Shown: positions 24,901 to 39,056, counted from the stretch's first letter. The stretch: DNA of 64,000 bases from Paragordius varius (GCA_964247055.1 OZ176053.1:9796001-9860000); one strand, 5' to 3'. Translations and numbers: made by a program. Notes: a model not told the origin generated them from the sequence alone.

Positions 24901-26595
24901 CCGGTTTTCCTGTACCAGATCACAAAGCCAGCATTTTCCATTTTTATAAATATATAGATGAGGATAAGTAATGTATTAATATCCATATATCTTTTAACAT
25001 GCTATGCATATGATAGATACTCCTTACTCAGCATCTATCATCAAAGAAACGCTTGACTAAAATTTTTGCCTTTTAACAGGCAATACGAAAAATCTTTCTC
25101 GAATTTTTACAGTCTCATACCGTGGACAAAAAAATACAATCAAAAAAATATTTTTGTGGACTTTGTTTTTTTTTGAAAAAAATGGCATTTTACGGGGGTA
25201 GCGGGTAAAAAGAGGGCCTAAATCAAAAAAGTGACTCGACTATGTTCAGCGCGATCAAAAATAAGTAAACAAAATTCATATTTGAAATTGAATGGTCCAA
25301 CACGTTCTCCGGAAAATTGTCTCAAAAACACGATTTCGTGGACTTCTGTTTTCAAAAAAAACCCGTTTTTCATACGGGGTGGGCCCGAACTGGGGGCCTA
25401 TTTCAAAAAAAGGGCGAAGCTATTGTCGGGACATTTATTAATGATTATATTTTTTCGATATTTGGATTTGATTGGGTCTACCGGTTTTCCCTTACCAGAT
25501 CACAAAGCCAGCATTTTCCATTTTTATAAATATATAGATGAGGATAAATAATGTATTAATATCCATATATCTTTTAACATGCTATGCATATGATAGATAC
25601 TCCTTACTCAGCATCTATCATCAAAGAAACGCTTGACTAAAATTTTTGCCTTTTAACAGGCAATACGAAAAATCTTTCTCGAATTTTTACAGTCTCATAC
25701 CGTGGACAAAAAAATACAATCAAAAAAATATTTTTGTGGACTTTGTTTTTTTTTGAAAAAAATGGCATTTTACGGGGGTAGCGGGTAAAAAGAGGGCCTA
25801 AATCAAAAAAGTGACTCGACTATGTTCAGCGCGATCAAAAATAAGTAAACAAAATTCATATTTGAAATTGAATGGTCCAACACGTTCTCCAAAAAATTGA
25901 CTTAACCCATTTTTCACACGGGGTGGGCCCGAACTGGGGACCTAATTCCAAAAAAGGGCGAAGCTATTGTCGGGGCATTCATTAATGATTATATTTTTTT
26001 GATATTTGGATTTGATTGGGATCACCGGTTTTCCGGAAACAGTTCACAAAGTTATATGAAAAATCAGTTTTTAGCGGGTAGCTCCTTACCCAGCAGCTAT
26101 CATCAAAAAAACGGTGGACTAAAATTTTTGCCTTTTAACAGGGAATACGTGGAATCTTTATTGAATTTTTACGGTCTCATACCTAGGGCGAAAAATCGAT
26201 TTAGAAAATTATTTTTGTGGACTTTGTTTTTTGAAAAAAATGGCATTTTACGGGGGGAGCGGGTAAAAAGAGGGCCTAAATCAAAAAAGTGGCTCGACTA
26301 TGTTCGGCGCAATCGAAAATAAGTAGACAAAAATTATATTTGAAATTGAATGGTCCAACACGTTCTCCGGAAAATTGTCTCAAAAACACGATTTCGTGGA
26401 CTTCTGTTTTCAAAAAAAACCCGTTTTTCATACGGGGTGGGCCCGAACTGGGGGCCTATTTCAAAAAAAGGGCGAAGCTATTGTCGGGACATTTATTAAT
26501 GATTATATTTTTTCGATATTTGGATTTGATTGGGTCTACCGGTTTTCCCTTACCAGATCACAAAGCCAGCATTTTCCATTTTTATAAATATATAG
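15913..26595. repeat. 1,058-bp dimeric higher-order satellite array
   Basis: The boundary block GATGAGGATAAATAATG occurs at 15913, 16493, 17551, 18609, 19667, 20725, 21783, 22841, 23899, 24957 (as GAGGATAAGTAATG) and 25537. Spacings are 580, then eight of exactly 1,058, then 580, then 1,058. Each 1,058-bp unit is two diverged monomers of roughly 530 bp; the 580-bp units join the start of the first monomer to the end of the second. Most units carry TTTTCCCTTACCAG, but the one ending at about 24956 has TTTTCCTGTACCAG, the form seen in copies B, D and E. Repeated open frames of 70, 106 and 107 codons are by-products of the repeat and not supported as genes. Confidence 0.9.
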
Positions 26596-26596
26596 A

Positions 26597-29500
26597 TTCC
26601 CGATTTCGGGGAAAATATTAGAATATTGGGTTTTATTTATTAGTTTCTCAAATGGGCGTCTAGTCTAACTTGTGCCAGATTTATTTAAATAAGGATATTC
26701 TTATATAAGTTATTGAGTTTACACCTAAAGTGACATAAATATTGGTTTTTCAAAATGCTGTTTGTTTAGTTTTAGACAAATTCTATGATATGATTGAAAG
26801 CCCATTGAATATTTATTTTGTTGCTTGGAAACTTTTTCATCATATAAAATTATATTTAAACTTAACTTTTAAATCTTGAATGTTCCGATTTTAGTAATAT
26901 CTTTACCAAGTTTTTTTTATCGAAGATAATGCTATACTATTTATACAATAAATAGCAACACATATTAAACAATTTGTAGTTAATTTATTCACTCTGCACC
27001 ACTTCTCATAATTAATAATAATATGGTTGAGTTAAAATGAAAAATGTTGAAAAAAATTATAACTTTATATAAAAAATTATCCGTCAATTTAGGCATCCAA
27101 TAATCCCCCTTATTCAACTTTCATACTCTGCTTTTATTTTTTAATTTATATTTACTCTTCCCAATGATTGATTGATGATGATTTTTCATAATTCACTTTT
27201 TGTTTTAATATAGTGAATGGCTCCTTGCATAGGTATGTTTGTTTGTTTTGTATATAGTTAATTAATTAATATTACAATATTGACTTTTAAATGTTGACTC
27301 TATAATTAAATAAAGTTGAAAAATTACCTAATTTTTAGGTTTTTTTTTCCAAAACATACATAAATCATGTGATCTTACCAAATTAATTTCGAGGGTTTAG
27401 TTAAATGTCCGAGACTGTGACCGATTATAATAACCGGCCAAAAAAACTCGCATAAAAGTTTTTTTAGTGATAATAAAACTTTAAGCTAATGAAAATGATA
27501 GAAATATTTTTATTAATTAACTAACAATTTTGAGCTCTAATTTGTTTTTGCAGCGCAACATTTTTCAACAGGTGTTTAACCCAACAACCCTGGCTTTAAA
27601 TTTTTATAATATATTTTTTAATATTTTTCAAGTTTTCGCAGATTGGCTTCTTTCGCTAAAAAACCTTATTTTTTATCTAAATATATAATTTTTTTGTATT
27701 TTATGGTGATAGTAATTGATATCTATTGATTGTGCTGGCTGAGTAAATAATATATTGTCATCTAGTTAATAAAAAAATAACCACATGTTTATCAAAATTA
27801 TTTTTATTGTACATTGTATAATAAGGATGTAATTATTAATTAAATTATATTTTAATATAACAATGGATATTGTTAAATAATGAAGAACACATATTAAAAG
27901 TTATATTTATATTTAACAATATGATGACATCTATATTGTTAGGACTCGTGTCAAGTGTTATATAAGTAAAAAATTCCCTCCTCAAAATTTAATATTTATT
28001 TCTTTTATAAATTTTATTTTAATTTTTTTTCTTTTTTATTGGCTCTATTATGACACGATACATCTTTGCACCATAGCAATCAATAGTTTTAATTAAAAAT
28101 TTGGAATACAAAATAATTTTTAGCTCAAAATCGGATGGTTTTTATATCCATTCTTTTAACCTTTATAATAACCATTATTTAAAATCAAAAAATCATTAGT
28201 TACTTCTATAAAGTATCTTTCTATTAGAGATCGTCCTATCCTTTACACATACAATAAATATTACTGTCATCACAGCCTTTTTTTATTGTAATCATTTTTA
28301 GATTGGAAAAAAGCGCCCAACTTACTCATCATAAAAACACCATAATTATTTATTTTATTGCAAAACTTTTATTTTTTACAATCTCGAATCGAAATAATTT
28401 ATTTGAATAATATATGTTGGAAAGTATTGTATTATAATTTGGCGGCATATTGCTTCATTTTATTCTTCTGTGCCGAGAAATTATTGCTATTAACAATTAT
28501 ATTTTCTCTATTATCCATCGTATAATTATGGTTTATTTTATTGTTATCTTACACTCATTGTGCTCTTTATATTAGCAAATAGTATATTCTAAAAAGTTCT
28601 AAAAGAAGAAGGAAAAAAAGCATTCATCCAGGTATCAAATTTCATCTTGAGATTTTTATCATTTTAATTTATATTCCACTTTGAGTTGTTGAAATTAAAT
28701 CAAATAAACTAATTTTTTTTCCGGTTAAATCAATTTGATTCGATTCGATTGACAATCAAGTCTCCTATAAATGCTTTATTAAGTTTGTTATAAATGTGAT
28801 CAGTTAATAGATAATTACTTATTTTTAGGATGGTTAGGTTTAACTAGGATACCTTGAGCGTAACTATTACCAACTTCAAAATTTTGAACTTTATCTCGTC
28901 TACTGAATAACTATTGTAGTATAATTTTTGTCCTAATAATGAATATTTTTGATCAAAATATAATCGTAATCTTAATTTTATATAGAAAATATAGTAAATA
29001 TAGCTAAGTTTGTTTTCTAAAAACAACTTAAGTTTTACCGTGAAGGAATGTCTTTATCAGCCGGTCAAATCTTTATTTTTTTCAAAAATTTAATTGTCAA
29101 CAGATTTTATTTATACTTTAAATAATCAAAATTTATTTCATACTAAATTCATTCCCTAGAAATTTTAAAGCTAAGTGCCGATTTAAACGTTTACCTAAAT
29201 TTGACAAATTAAATGTATCAAACATCTTGAAAAAAAAACGATAATATAGCATATAATTTAAAAGAAACTGGTACAATATTGAGACTGTGGTTAGCAAATA
29301 CCAAATTCAATACCGTTGGATTTTTAATATTCACACCAGAATGTTATATTTTTAATTACCAAGCACACTACTTTTGCAAGCCAGCTAGTGGTCTTATTTT
29401 GATTTTTTGATTTTATTTTTTAATTGCTACTAGAAAGTTATTAATTATTAGAAAATATCATATGCAACAAAGGGAAGTATTATTGGCTTATAGTATTTTT

Positions 29501-31600
29501 TTTACTTTTTAACCTTATTAGTCAATAATAATTCTCTTTGACGCATATGATTTTTGGTAATAATTAATAACTTCTAGCAATATATACTTACTCATACTGT
29601 ATATTGGTATTTATTACATTAAACGATCCTCCTTTAATCGTTTAAGATATTTCATCTATTATCAAAAATATTGACCCATATAATTTAACATCATTTTCAA
29701 CGGATTCGGGGCGCTTATAATTTTTTAATTAACTTGATATAATCATATTTTTATATATCGTTTTTTAAATTATGATTTTGATGAAATGAATTAAATATAA
29801 ATATTAAAATTATAAAATTTGTCAAATAAAATAGCTCGCTTACAGTTTCAATTGCGATCAAATAAGCTAGTATACAAAATATGTAAAAAAATTAAATTTA
29901 AATAAAAAAACATTTTTCTATATTCTTGTTTTCAAAAAAAATTCAATTTACAAGATGTTTGTATAATAGCTATTTAATTTAAATTTTGATTTTGCATAAA
30001 CAATTGACAAAAGAAAATTGTGAAAGAGAACCAAATTTTTTTTTGCTTAAAAGTTCTCTTTTAACAATTGGTTTTATATTCATACTATTATCAATTCAAT
30101 TATTTTTTTACTTAAGGTTAAGTAGCGATATATGAAACAGATATAACTGTATATGCAAATTTTCACTTAGGAATTATTGAAATTAATTATTATTAAATTT
30201 AATTAATTTTTGCTGAGAAATTAAAACATACCAGCAATTTTTGTAAATTTAAAAGGTTGTGATTTTATTTTATGTTTCTAAAAGAAAGGAATTGTAAATG
30301 ATATATATGGATATAGGAATAAAGCTAAATGCGTGTATAAAGTTAATTTTTTTTGTAATTTTTTACAAGAAATACAGGTTACATTTTTAAGTAATTACAA
30401 TTTATGAATATATATATATCTCTCTTTCAAAATTTTGACTATCACTCACTATCTTTTCTTTTTCGGAAAATTGGTATGTTTGAATGAATATCATAAAATA
30501 TTCTTTTGATGTTTAATTTATTGTTTCATTTGTCTTAAAGACAACATTTATGTTATCTGCGGTTTTTTATGTGCGTTCAAATTTCTTACCTTTTTACTTA
30601 CTTACTTTTACTAAATGATGAGAAATTGTAATTAATATTTTAACCATTAAATAATTTTTGTCTTTGGATTTTATGTCTATTTGTGTGTGTGTCATTTCAT
30701 TTTTTCCTTGCTATCTTATTTGGTTTTAATGTCATTTTTTAAAATGCCATTTTGAATTGGATAGATTCCTGACATATAATTAACCCCAACAAGGTATTTT
30801 ACAAATAAAATTAATATAAACTTAACTTTTTTTATACAGTTTTGAGCTCAGCCATACACAACTTTTGGAGTGAACACTACCGTGCTTTAATATTTGTAGT
30901 TTATCCGTCACGATAGTAACAAACATTTTTGCATTTTTGAATTTGGGAACCTTTCTTTATTATGATAATTAATCATTTTCTGTGATCTCTCAAATAATTT
31001 GTATATTACCCAAAAATTTGTATTAATATATCATCTTTATGAGAGTTTTTCTCCCATATATCTAAATCTTTAAGGTTTATTTGAAGGATAGATATATATC
31101 CCAGGTTTTTATTTTCCTCCATAATTCATATGTATGAACTTTAGCTGTGTATGCAGACTTTTTACGCACAACTTTTTTTGGGTTTTAAAGCAAAATCTTC
31201 CAAAAAAATATATTTTATGTGAGCATTTTATTATCCCTTAAATACTGGGTGCACTACTAATATAGTTTTTTCATATTAATTTTATTGCGAATTTTAATGG
31301 TTAATATTAACAACCATCCACTAAAATTCCAAAACTTTTTAACACATAAACTTTTAAAATGTTAGCATTTAATATTCTACGATTTTTTTCACTAGCAACC
31401 TTTTAGTACCTTAGCTTAAAAAACGCATATAAATTTGGGCGTTTTCAATTGTTTTTGCACATGTTTGAGAACGAACTTTAGCTTTGTTCAGCATATTTGC
31501 ATAAATTCCTAAGCAATTAAATTTGCAATAAACAGTGGAAACCCAATCAACCTTAAAAACTTTTTTAAACTTTTAAATATATTTTATTTTATATCCACAG
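26597..31600. other. AT-rich region, intergenic or intron; no exon found
   Basis: This stretch lies between the satellite block and the first exon that can be supported for the PH-domain gene. That exon starts at a splice acceptor, so part of this region should be its intron and may hide short 5' exons. None could be supported. A hairpin element is listed at 29421-29584. Confidence 0.5.
29421..29584. repeat. Hairpin (fold-back) element, about 164 bp
   Basis: The left arm ATTGCTACTAGAAAGTTATT...CATATGC (29423-29485) matches the reverse complement of the right arm (29518-29582, ending CTTCTAGCAAT) along about 62 bp with a few mismatches. The loop is about 33 bp. Probably a small MITE; the flanks are TA-rich, so a TA duplication cannot be confirmed. 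Confidence 0.6.
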
Positions 31601-34600
31601 AGCTGTCATTTCCAAGATTCGCCTAACCTTTCTTCACATCTGCAAAGGAAACAAAAACATTTACGCCAAAACACATCTTGTCCAAACATTATTGAAGAAG
31701 ATTTTGATGATGGGAATGCCAATAATACAGATAATAATGTTAAAAACAGCAATTTACTAAATTTCATTAATGATTTTGCCCTACATCATCAGGATGTTGG
31801 ATTTTACGAAAAAAATGAAGCAAATTCGTTTATCATTCCTACCACTAAATCATTACAAACAAACAATAACTTTGATGATGAAAAACAAAGCGATAACAAT
31901 CCATCATCGTCCTCCAAAGAAGCATTTGTCAACACTGGGAAAAGATTGATTTCAAGTACGCTCATGAAGTTTTTACGCGGTTCACATATGTGCGCGGCAC
32001 CGCCCTCCTTAACATCAGACCAACGAAACCCTAGTAGTAAAAAAAGGGGTTCTTCTACCACCGCTACTAAAAAAGCAATATCTAATCCAGTTACACCTCA
32101 AGATACTGTCACAGATACTGAAGGAGGAACAAAAACGTATGACATTTACTAATATATTCAAAGCCTTTTGTGAATAAGCTTAAAATTGAATAACTTGAAA
32201 CATTTTTCTAGGACGGTTTGTCATATTAAACTTAAACGGTAATTGGAATTATAAAAACTTTATATTTGAACATCCAGTGTAATTAATTTAAAATCGTTAA
32301 TTAATTATTATTATAAAAGAATTTGATGGAAATAAATTTTACGTTTAAATTGCCATATAACTCAAATATTATCGGCTAACTTCACTATATTTTAACACAC
32401 TCCATTACGTATATCAATTAAATAAAAATGCGTTTAGGTCAAATTTAAATATTTTTAGAGTACAAAATATTTACCTAATTATACAAGTTCAATAATTTAT
32501 TTGTTTTTGATATGGGAGTTTTATGATACCGCATATACAACATTAGTACTAAAAGCATTTTGTTTTTTCAAGAGTCGTTTGCTATTGTCATAAACTCTAT
32601 ATCATAAAATTAAAATTGCGCTACAAAATCCATTATAAAATTTCAAAAATTGAAATATACATTTTAAAATAGCCAACTATCTAGCTAGACATAACATTGT
32701 ATCATCCATTAAGTTAATTGGGAATTCGCACAAATTATAATTGGCTGGTAAAAGCTATCAATTGAGTAATTTAAAAAATATATATGCCAGTGCCACACTC
32801 TAAAACTCTCTCTATCAAGGTCTCTAACGTCGCATTATTCTCTTTTTTGTGTAATGCAAAATGGATAAAACTCTGTAAGTTAAGCCTTTTTATTTTAGCT
32901 AAAATGTTTTATATATATGAATTGCGAATGAAATGATTGGAAAATAGCTATGAGACATAATTTATTCATTAATTTTATTCAGATAATGAATGCTACGCTT
33001 TTTACCAAAATATTAAACGTTTTTATTGTACAATTATTCTTTTTTCTGGTGGGATTAATTTTAAAATCAGTTTTTTACCCTAGTTTTTAGATTTATAAAA
33101 AAATGAACATTAGTCGCGCAAAAATTCGGTTAAAAAGCTGGTTTCTTTGAGATAAAATGATAACTATAATTTTAAAGAAGGTCAATTAAAATTTTGTTTT
33201 AACCAAAAATTATATTTTTTAGCTCAAAACTTGTATTTGGCCAAAAATTCAAATTTTACATAGGAATAAGGGATTATGTGAGAATAATATAAAATAAATT
33301 TATGCTATTTCATTTGCAACAACGATTCCTTAATTAATACGGATATCTGTAGGATTATGTGTGCCACACTCCTCAATGGAATATTTATAATATTTTAGGC
33401 AGCAGATTGATTGGACACGTGCATATATAATGAGATTAATAATCCCTTTTTATCCTGTGATGTTTTTTGAAAGTTTCTAAAATATTTATTTCTGACACAC
33501 TATAGAGGCGTATTTTGATTTAAACCATTTATGCACATATACTGGCATATTTTCACGGTAAAAATATAAATATGATATATCGATTAAATATTTATATCAT
33601 CATTATTCGACGATTGTAGTATTCCAAATATTTTTGATTTATAATTTTAATTACCGTTTTTTATGGTTTTTAGAAATATCATTAAATGTAAGGCAAATGG
33701 GGAGATCCCCAACCAAAAACAAATATCCATGAATGGATTTGCTAATCCTATTCCTAACGGACATTTACCCTACGAATACTTAAACATATCAACGGCGCCG
33801 AGAATTTTGCGGGAAAATTGGCTTTTCTTTTTGGTAAGTTACAACAGCAGTTTAGATTATTATTTTTTTAAAAAACTAGTTTTGACTTAACCTATAATTC
33901 GTTTGTTGTGATACCAATGTGCATCTCTATTTTTTATTTAGCCAATTAAAACGATAGGGATATTGTGAAATCATTTAATGTTCTTTAAAAATAGTCTTTT
34001 ACTTTTTATGTTGGGTCTTTTTAATTTAATTTAATGCTGTATCATGAAATTGGACGGCTTTTGATTTTATTGTTATTAATCGAACCTTAATCACGATATT
34101 AATCTAATATGGACATATATCATGCTCATTATTTTTTTAATTTATCCAATATATTTGCGTTTAGGAAAAAGTTCCAATCATTCACTGGGTCAAAAAATGG
34201 GTTATCCTGGATGAAGTCTCGTTGCTCATATTCCCTAGTAATATAAATTATAAAAATATCAGCATAAAATTAAATATAAGTTAATTTTGAATTTATAAAT
34301 AATCTTTTGACAGCACGTCCCACCAACACAGCTAACAAATCGGTTACTCCGAATAGCGTTCATGATATATCATACATTGATGAATCAAATATACCCAAAC
34401 TCCTTTCATTCATAAATACCAGTGATGATGATGAAGGGCAAGACAATGCTATGCGAACTTTTTCCCTAAAAATCCCGGCACCCCTTGGCAATTTGCAAAA
34501 TGTGATTGGAAACTACACGCCTCCCTTCCAAGAGCATAATGACACGACGACTAAATATGATTCTTTCCCTCAGGAAAAAGGTAGCCAAAGAAAAGACTGC

Positions 34601-37600
34601 AAGACGTCCGTGGGGGAGAATGGCACACAAAAAAATAGTACCTTAATGTACTCTTTTGCCTTAGAAATTGAGACAACTACCACCATGGTAACAACATTGA
34701 ATCCTGACGTTGTTAATTGCAATGGACAGGAGATGAATAATCATCCAGTTCCCTTATGCAATAGTATGTTTATTAACCTATGAAATGTTTTCTATAAAAA
34801 CAATTAAAACTAAAATTTTGGCAACAATATTTTTTAATTTATGTAACATTTATGTTTGCATTCAGGTACACCCAACGCTAAAAATAATCCTATCAATCAT
34901 CTCACTAATAACAATAGTGATCAGAATCAAAAATCTATGCGGAGAAAACGTAAAAAACTGGAATACCTCACTATGGCCACTATGAATGGCGCTGAACGTG
35001 ATGAATGGGTCAAAACTTTCAGCTGGATCATAAGTCATCACAGAACTTTGGCGCTAAAAGCTAGACAGAAACAGACATTTGCAAAGTATTTTATGATTCC
35101 TTTAATCGTTAATTAATTCAAACTATTTTATTTATATCTCCGAATTTATTATCAATATAAAATGCAGTATGAGAAAAAATAGATTGCTGGCTTTTCATAT
35201 AATTGTATAAAAGCAGGAAAAGCAAAAAAATGCATTTTTGTTTGTGGGCCAATTAGGTTTTTTCTTATTGTGAATTCTATCTGATCTAAAACACCTTTTG
35301 GTTTAAATCCATTCTCACCCATCATAACCATTTGAAATTGTACGGACAAAACGTAGAAATTAAAAGATAAATATTTTTAATTTTTTTCGTAAACCATATT
35401 ATTATAATTTTGAAATATATAATTGAGTGTGATGTCAATTAACGAGTAAATATAATCAAAATATTGAATTTTTCTGTAATATCTATCTTATATTTTGGTC
35501 AGGAATTTGACGCAACCCACTTTAAATTACAATGGTCAACAACTGAATAACGAACCCAATGTTAATGGTTTACATTCAACCAATAATTTAAATAATGGTA
35601 ACAATAACCCTATTCAGAGTGTGTCACCAATTGAACTATCGTCACGTTTTAGAGAAAGATGCAAAACAGAAATATCAATCAAACGAAACTCTGTCCTACA
35701 AAGCCAACAACACAATGTAGATAATAATGATGCTAATAACAATCAAAATATAACAGATTATTTAACACTTAAACGGGAAAATTGTCGCCAACGGGATTCG
35801 CAATCATCACCTCTCAAAGAGGATTTGGTAATATATCATCATGATTTGATTTACTTAATTAATAGGCTATAAAAAAACCTACAAAACTAATATTATTTTA
35901 TGAAATAACCTTTGTGGTTCCAATTTTTATTTCTAAATGTCTAGAGTTTAATATATTTATTTATATTTTAAGAAAAAGACAGGTTAAAATAAATTTTAGC
36001 CAATTACATCGGCTAATATATTATTATATATAAACAAATATGTATACATATACGTAGATATTAATTCTTATCCGTAATCGACGGGAGTTAAGCAAACTCA
36101 AACAAGAATTATCTGACATTGTTCAAGCGCAATCATCCCTGCAGTATACTAACTCTAATTCACTATCATCTCAAAACACGTCATCATCTACGTTGCAGAA
36201 TGAATTGAAACGTTTAAGGTAACAAATAATCTATTAATTATATTTCACATAATTAAATTTAGCGATATTTTATGTGTAGTATATTTATTTTTGACCATTC
36301 TTTATGCATCTGATCGTTTTAAATAACCAGTCGAAAATTTTCTAACAAAGGTTTAGTACAAAGATGGCCCATAAGTTAAATTTGAAAAAAAAATTATTAT
36401 TAATATAACATTTTAACTCTATTTAAACGGATGTCCAACACTCTTTTTTTCGGGACGCAAAAGTGCTTTAAAAATGTTAATTGGATTGTAATCAAAAATT
36501 TAAGATTATTTTGAAGATACACCATTTAAAATTGGGCTCAAAATAAATAAAAAAACCAATAATTGTCAAAGCAGGCGTGAACATTGTTACCTGGTTAAAA
36601 CTAATATCATTGGTTGATTTTGTTTTTCTAATTCGACAAGCACATTTTAGGTATTATTGACTGGTTATGACCGTGAATGACCTGATTTTTTTCCGACCGG
36701 TTATTTTGGTCCAAAGTTATGATTCAAATACTTTAAAATCAATCCCTTATCACATCATATATTAATTAGAAATTTGATGTACAAGTTACGTAAATAATAT
36801 AACCATTAAAATTTTATTAAACTCTCTCAATATTTTCCAATTAGTGAAAACAAACAAACCATTAGACAAAAGATCCAAAAATATGAGGCAGTTATAAGTA
36901 CTCTGGAGGGATTACTTAAACAAACTGATACATATTCTAATAATAAAAAAGAAAATACCACTTTTGTGACTACTCAAAATAATAATGTCAATATGAGCAC
37001 GAAATATCCACAATACAATCATCAATATCATTTATCTGATATCTCTCCTCACACAAATCAATCCGTAACCTATATTTTTTACTAATTTTTGCCCGTATAA
37101 AGCTTTTATTGTAGTGCAATTAAGTTATATATCCAATCTTCAAAATTTTACATATTGAAAAGTTTATTGTTATAAAAAATTTACATTTGAATATGTGGCA
37201 TATTATTGATAAAAATTTTTAGAATCAAAATGTTCATCGACAAACACTGCAAAATGATTCATCTAATAAAACTAACTCAATTGAACATAGCTATCAAATG
37301 TCATTACCTAATTATCGAGAACAAATTTTAATGCTTGATAAACTTGCCATGGATTATCAGGTTAAATAGTTTATATTTCAGCATTGGAGATTTGGAGAGG
37401 CGAGGGCATATTTTAATATTCATAATCTTTAGCAAAAAATATTTTTTATTTAAGCATTCCATTTACCTGGCTTTGTAAACGATCCCTGATGTATTTATTA
37501 TTAATACAACCTATTGATTTTTTGAATTATATTATAATTTGTCTGCCTAAGAATATCCCGATTACATACCTTCCACTCTAACTACAACAATTTTTTCATA

Positions 37601-39056
37601 AACTTTTGATATGTATATAGAAACTAATTGATGACGTTACAAGTCTCACAATTCGTACATATCCTCAATTCCTGGCCCGGTATAATTGCATTGGCGAAGA
37701 GATTAAAGAAAATTTACAAATTTTGAGCAATAATGGCGGCAACAATGAAAGTTCACAAATGTTTGATAATAATATGTTGGCCCGAAGAGAACGCATAGCG
37801 CATATACAAGTTTGGCAATAGCATTTTTTTGAAAATTTAATAATTTTTCAGTGTTTGAAAATATTATTTTTATGTTTTGGGTGTTTATTAACTAAAACCA
37901 TGTAATGATTATACAGGGCAAATTAGAGATGCTAAAAACCAAAGCACATAAATTTTACAATCAACGGGAAGAATTGTTGTTAAATACATCATCCGAAAAT
38001 ACTACTTTTCAAAGGTCTGTCTTACACAATCTAGGGTCAAAAACCACAAATAGAAGTGAAAGAGACGAAACTTTTGCAAATTATTACACTAATAATAGGG
38101 ATAGAGTAGAACATAATAAAAATCTACACCAAAATTACAATAATAATAGATTTGATAAAAACTATTTACATTATTCTCAAAATGTAAGAAATGGTTATCA
38201 TAACTCGGATGAACACGAAAACCTTAATGCGTCAAAACCCAATGGTCACAATACTGATGCTAATAATACTAATTTAAATTCTCAAAATTATAAATTTGAT
38301 CACAAGTTGTCTAACACATATCACGAATCTCAAATGAATCAAAACTCTAAAAACAACTTTATATTAGTTGATAAGAACGTAAATTATGATAGAGCTGGCA
38401 TAATATACAGCAATAATTCCGAAAGCCCTGTTACCCTTAAACGCATTAGGATGGGCCATCATGGGATAAAACAGAATTTCGATCATTTACCTTCCACGCT
38501 AAGGCGATCACTTAAAAACCGATCACCACAAGGTATCATATTTAGTGTGTATGTACATCATGCATTTTGTTTCTATTTTCTTAATTTACAAGGCCAATTA
38601 AAATTTTGAGAATTTGGTTAAAAATTATTTTCAATGACATAATATTATTATCTCACATGCAAAACCCGTATGCATTTTTATTACACTTAAACCTAAGTTG
38701 GGATCTCTTCTGCAAAAGCCTATGTACTAGCTAGAATTATAGACCAAAATTTATGTTTTCTCCATTTTAGAAGTGTCTTTTGAATCCGATTGCCATATAC
38801 CACGCGTGTTGCGCCGAGCCCATAATGCTAATGAATATGAACAAAAACGGAAAAACCGTTCACAAAGTGTCCCGCCTCCTGATACGGTGGAGGAAATGCT
38901 TTATGAACGAAAAAGCCCACCAGATGCATCAAATAATCGACCAAATGCACAAAGTGACCACGCAAATATACAAAATGAAAGGGTAAATGATTTTACTAAA
39001 ATACAATATTTATGAGTGTGCCATAAAAATTATACCTGTAATATAATAATTGGTTT

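Larger units (their letters stand above)
14807..26596 (-). mobile_element. Helitron-like non-autonomous element, copy C (11.8 kb)
   Basis: The termini are the same as in copy B: on the minus strand TCTATATATTTATAAAAA at 26596 and hairpin-ATTCACGCTAG at 14807, with A and T flanks outside. A 16-base G/C run lies beside the 3' hairpins. Everything between is satellite: one initial partial dimer, a 580-bp unit (15913-16492), eight 1,058-bp units (16493-24956), a second 580-bp unit (24957-25536) and a last 1,058-bp unit. The units look nearly identical, so the expansion is recent. No transposition gene is present. Confidence 0.8.

Noticed and set aside
14807-26596. CRISPR-like or gene-cluster reading of the regular array
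   Set aside because: The units are 1,058 bp with no short repeat/spacer pattern, and the setting is clearly eukaryotic.
15374-26621. Dozens of repeated 70-, 106- and 107-codon frames in the satellite
   Set aside because: They are copies of the repeat unit, overlap each other in different phases, match no family, and also occur in the small Helitron copies. Treated as repeat sequence, not genes.
27553-27572. Possible 18-bp micro-exon (TTTTTGCAG then CGCAACATTTTTCAACAG then GT) upstream of the PH-domain gene
   Set aside because: Such short AG...GT pairs arise by chance in AT-rich DNA; without RNA evidence it cannot be added.
30013-30058. Short hairpin AATTGTGAAAGAGAAC ... GTTCTCTTTTAACAATT
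   Set aside because: A 16-17 bp imperfect stem in AT-rich DNA is not enough to call an element.
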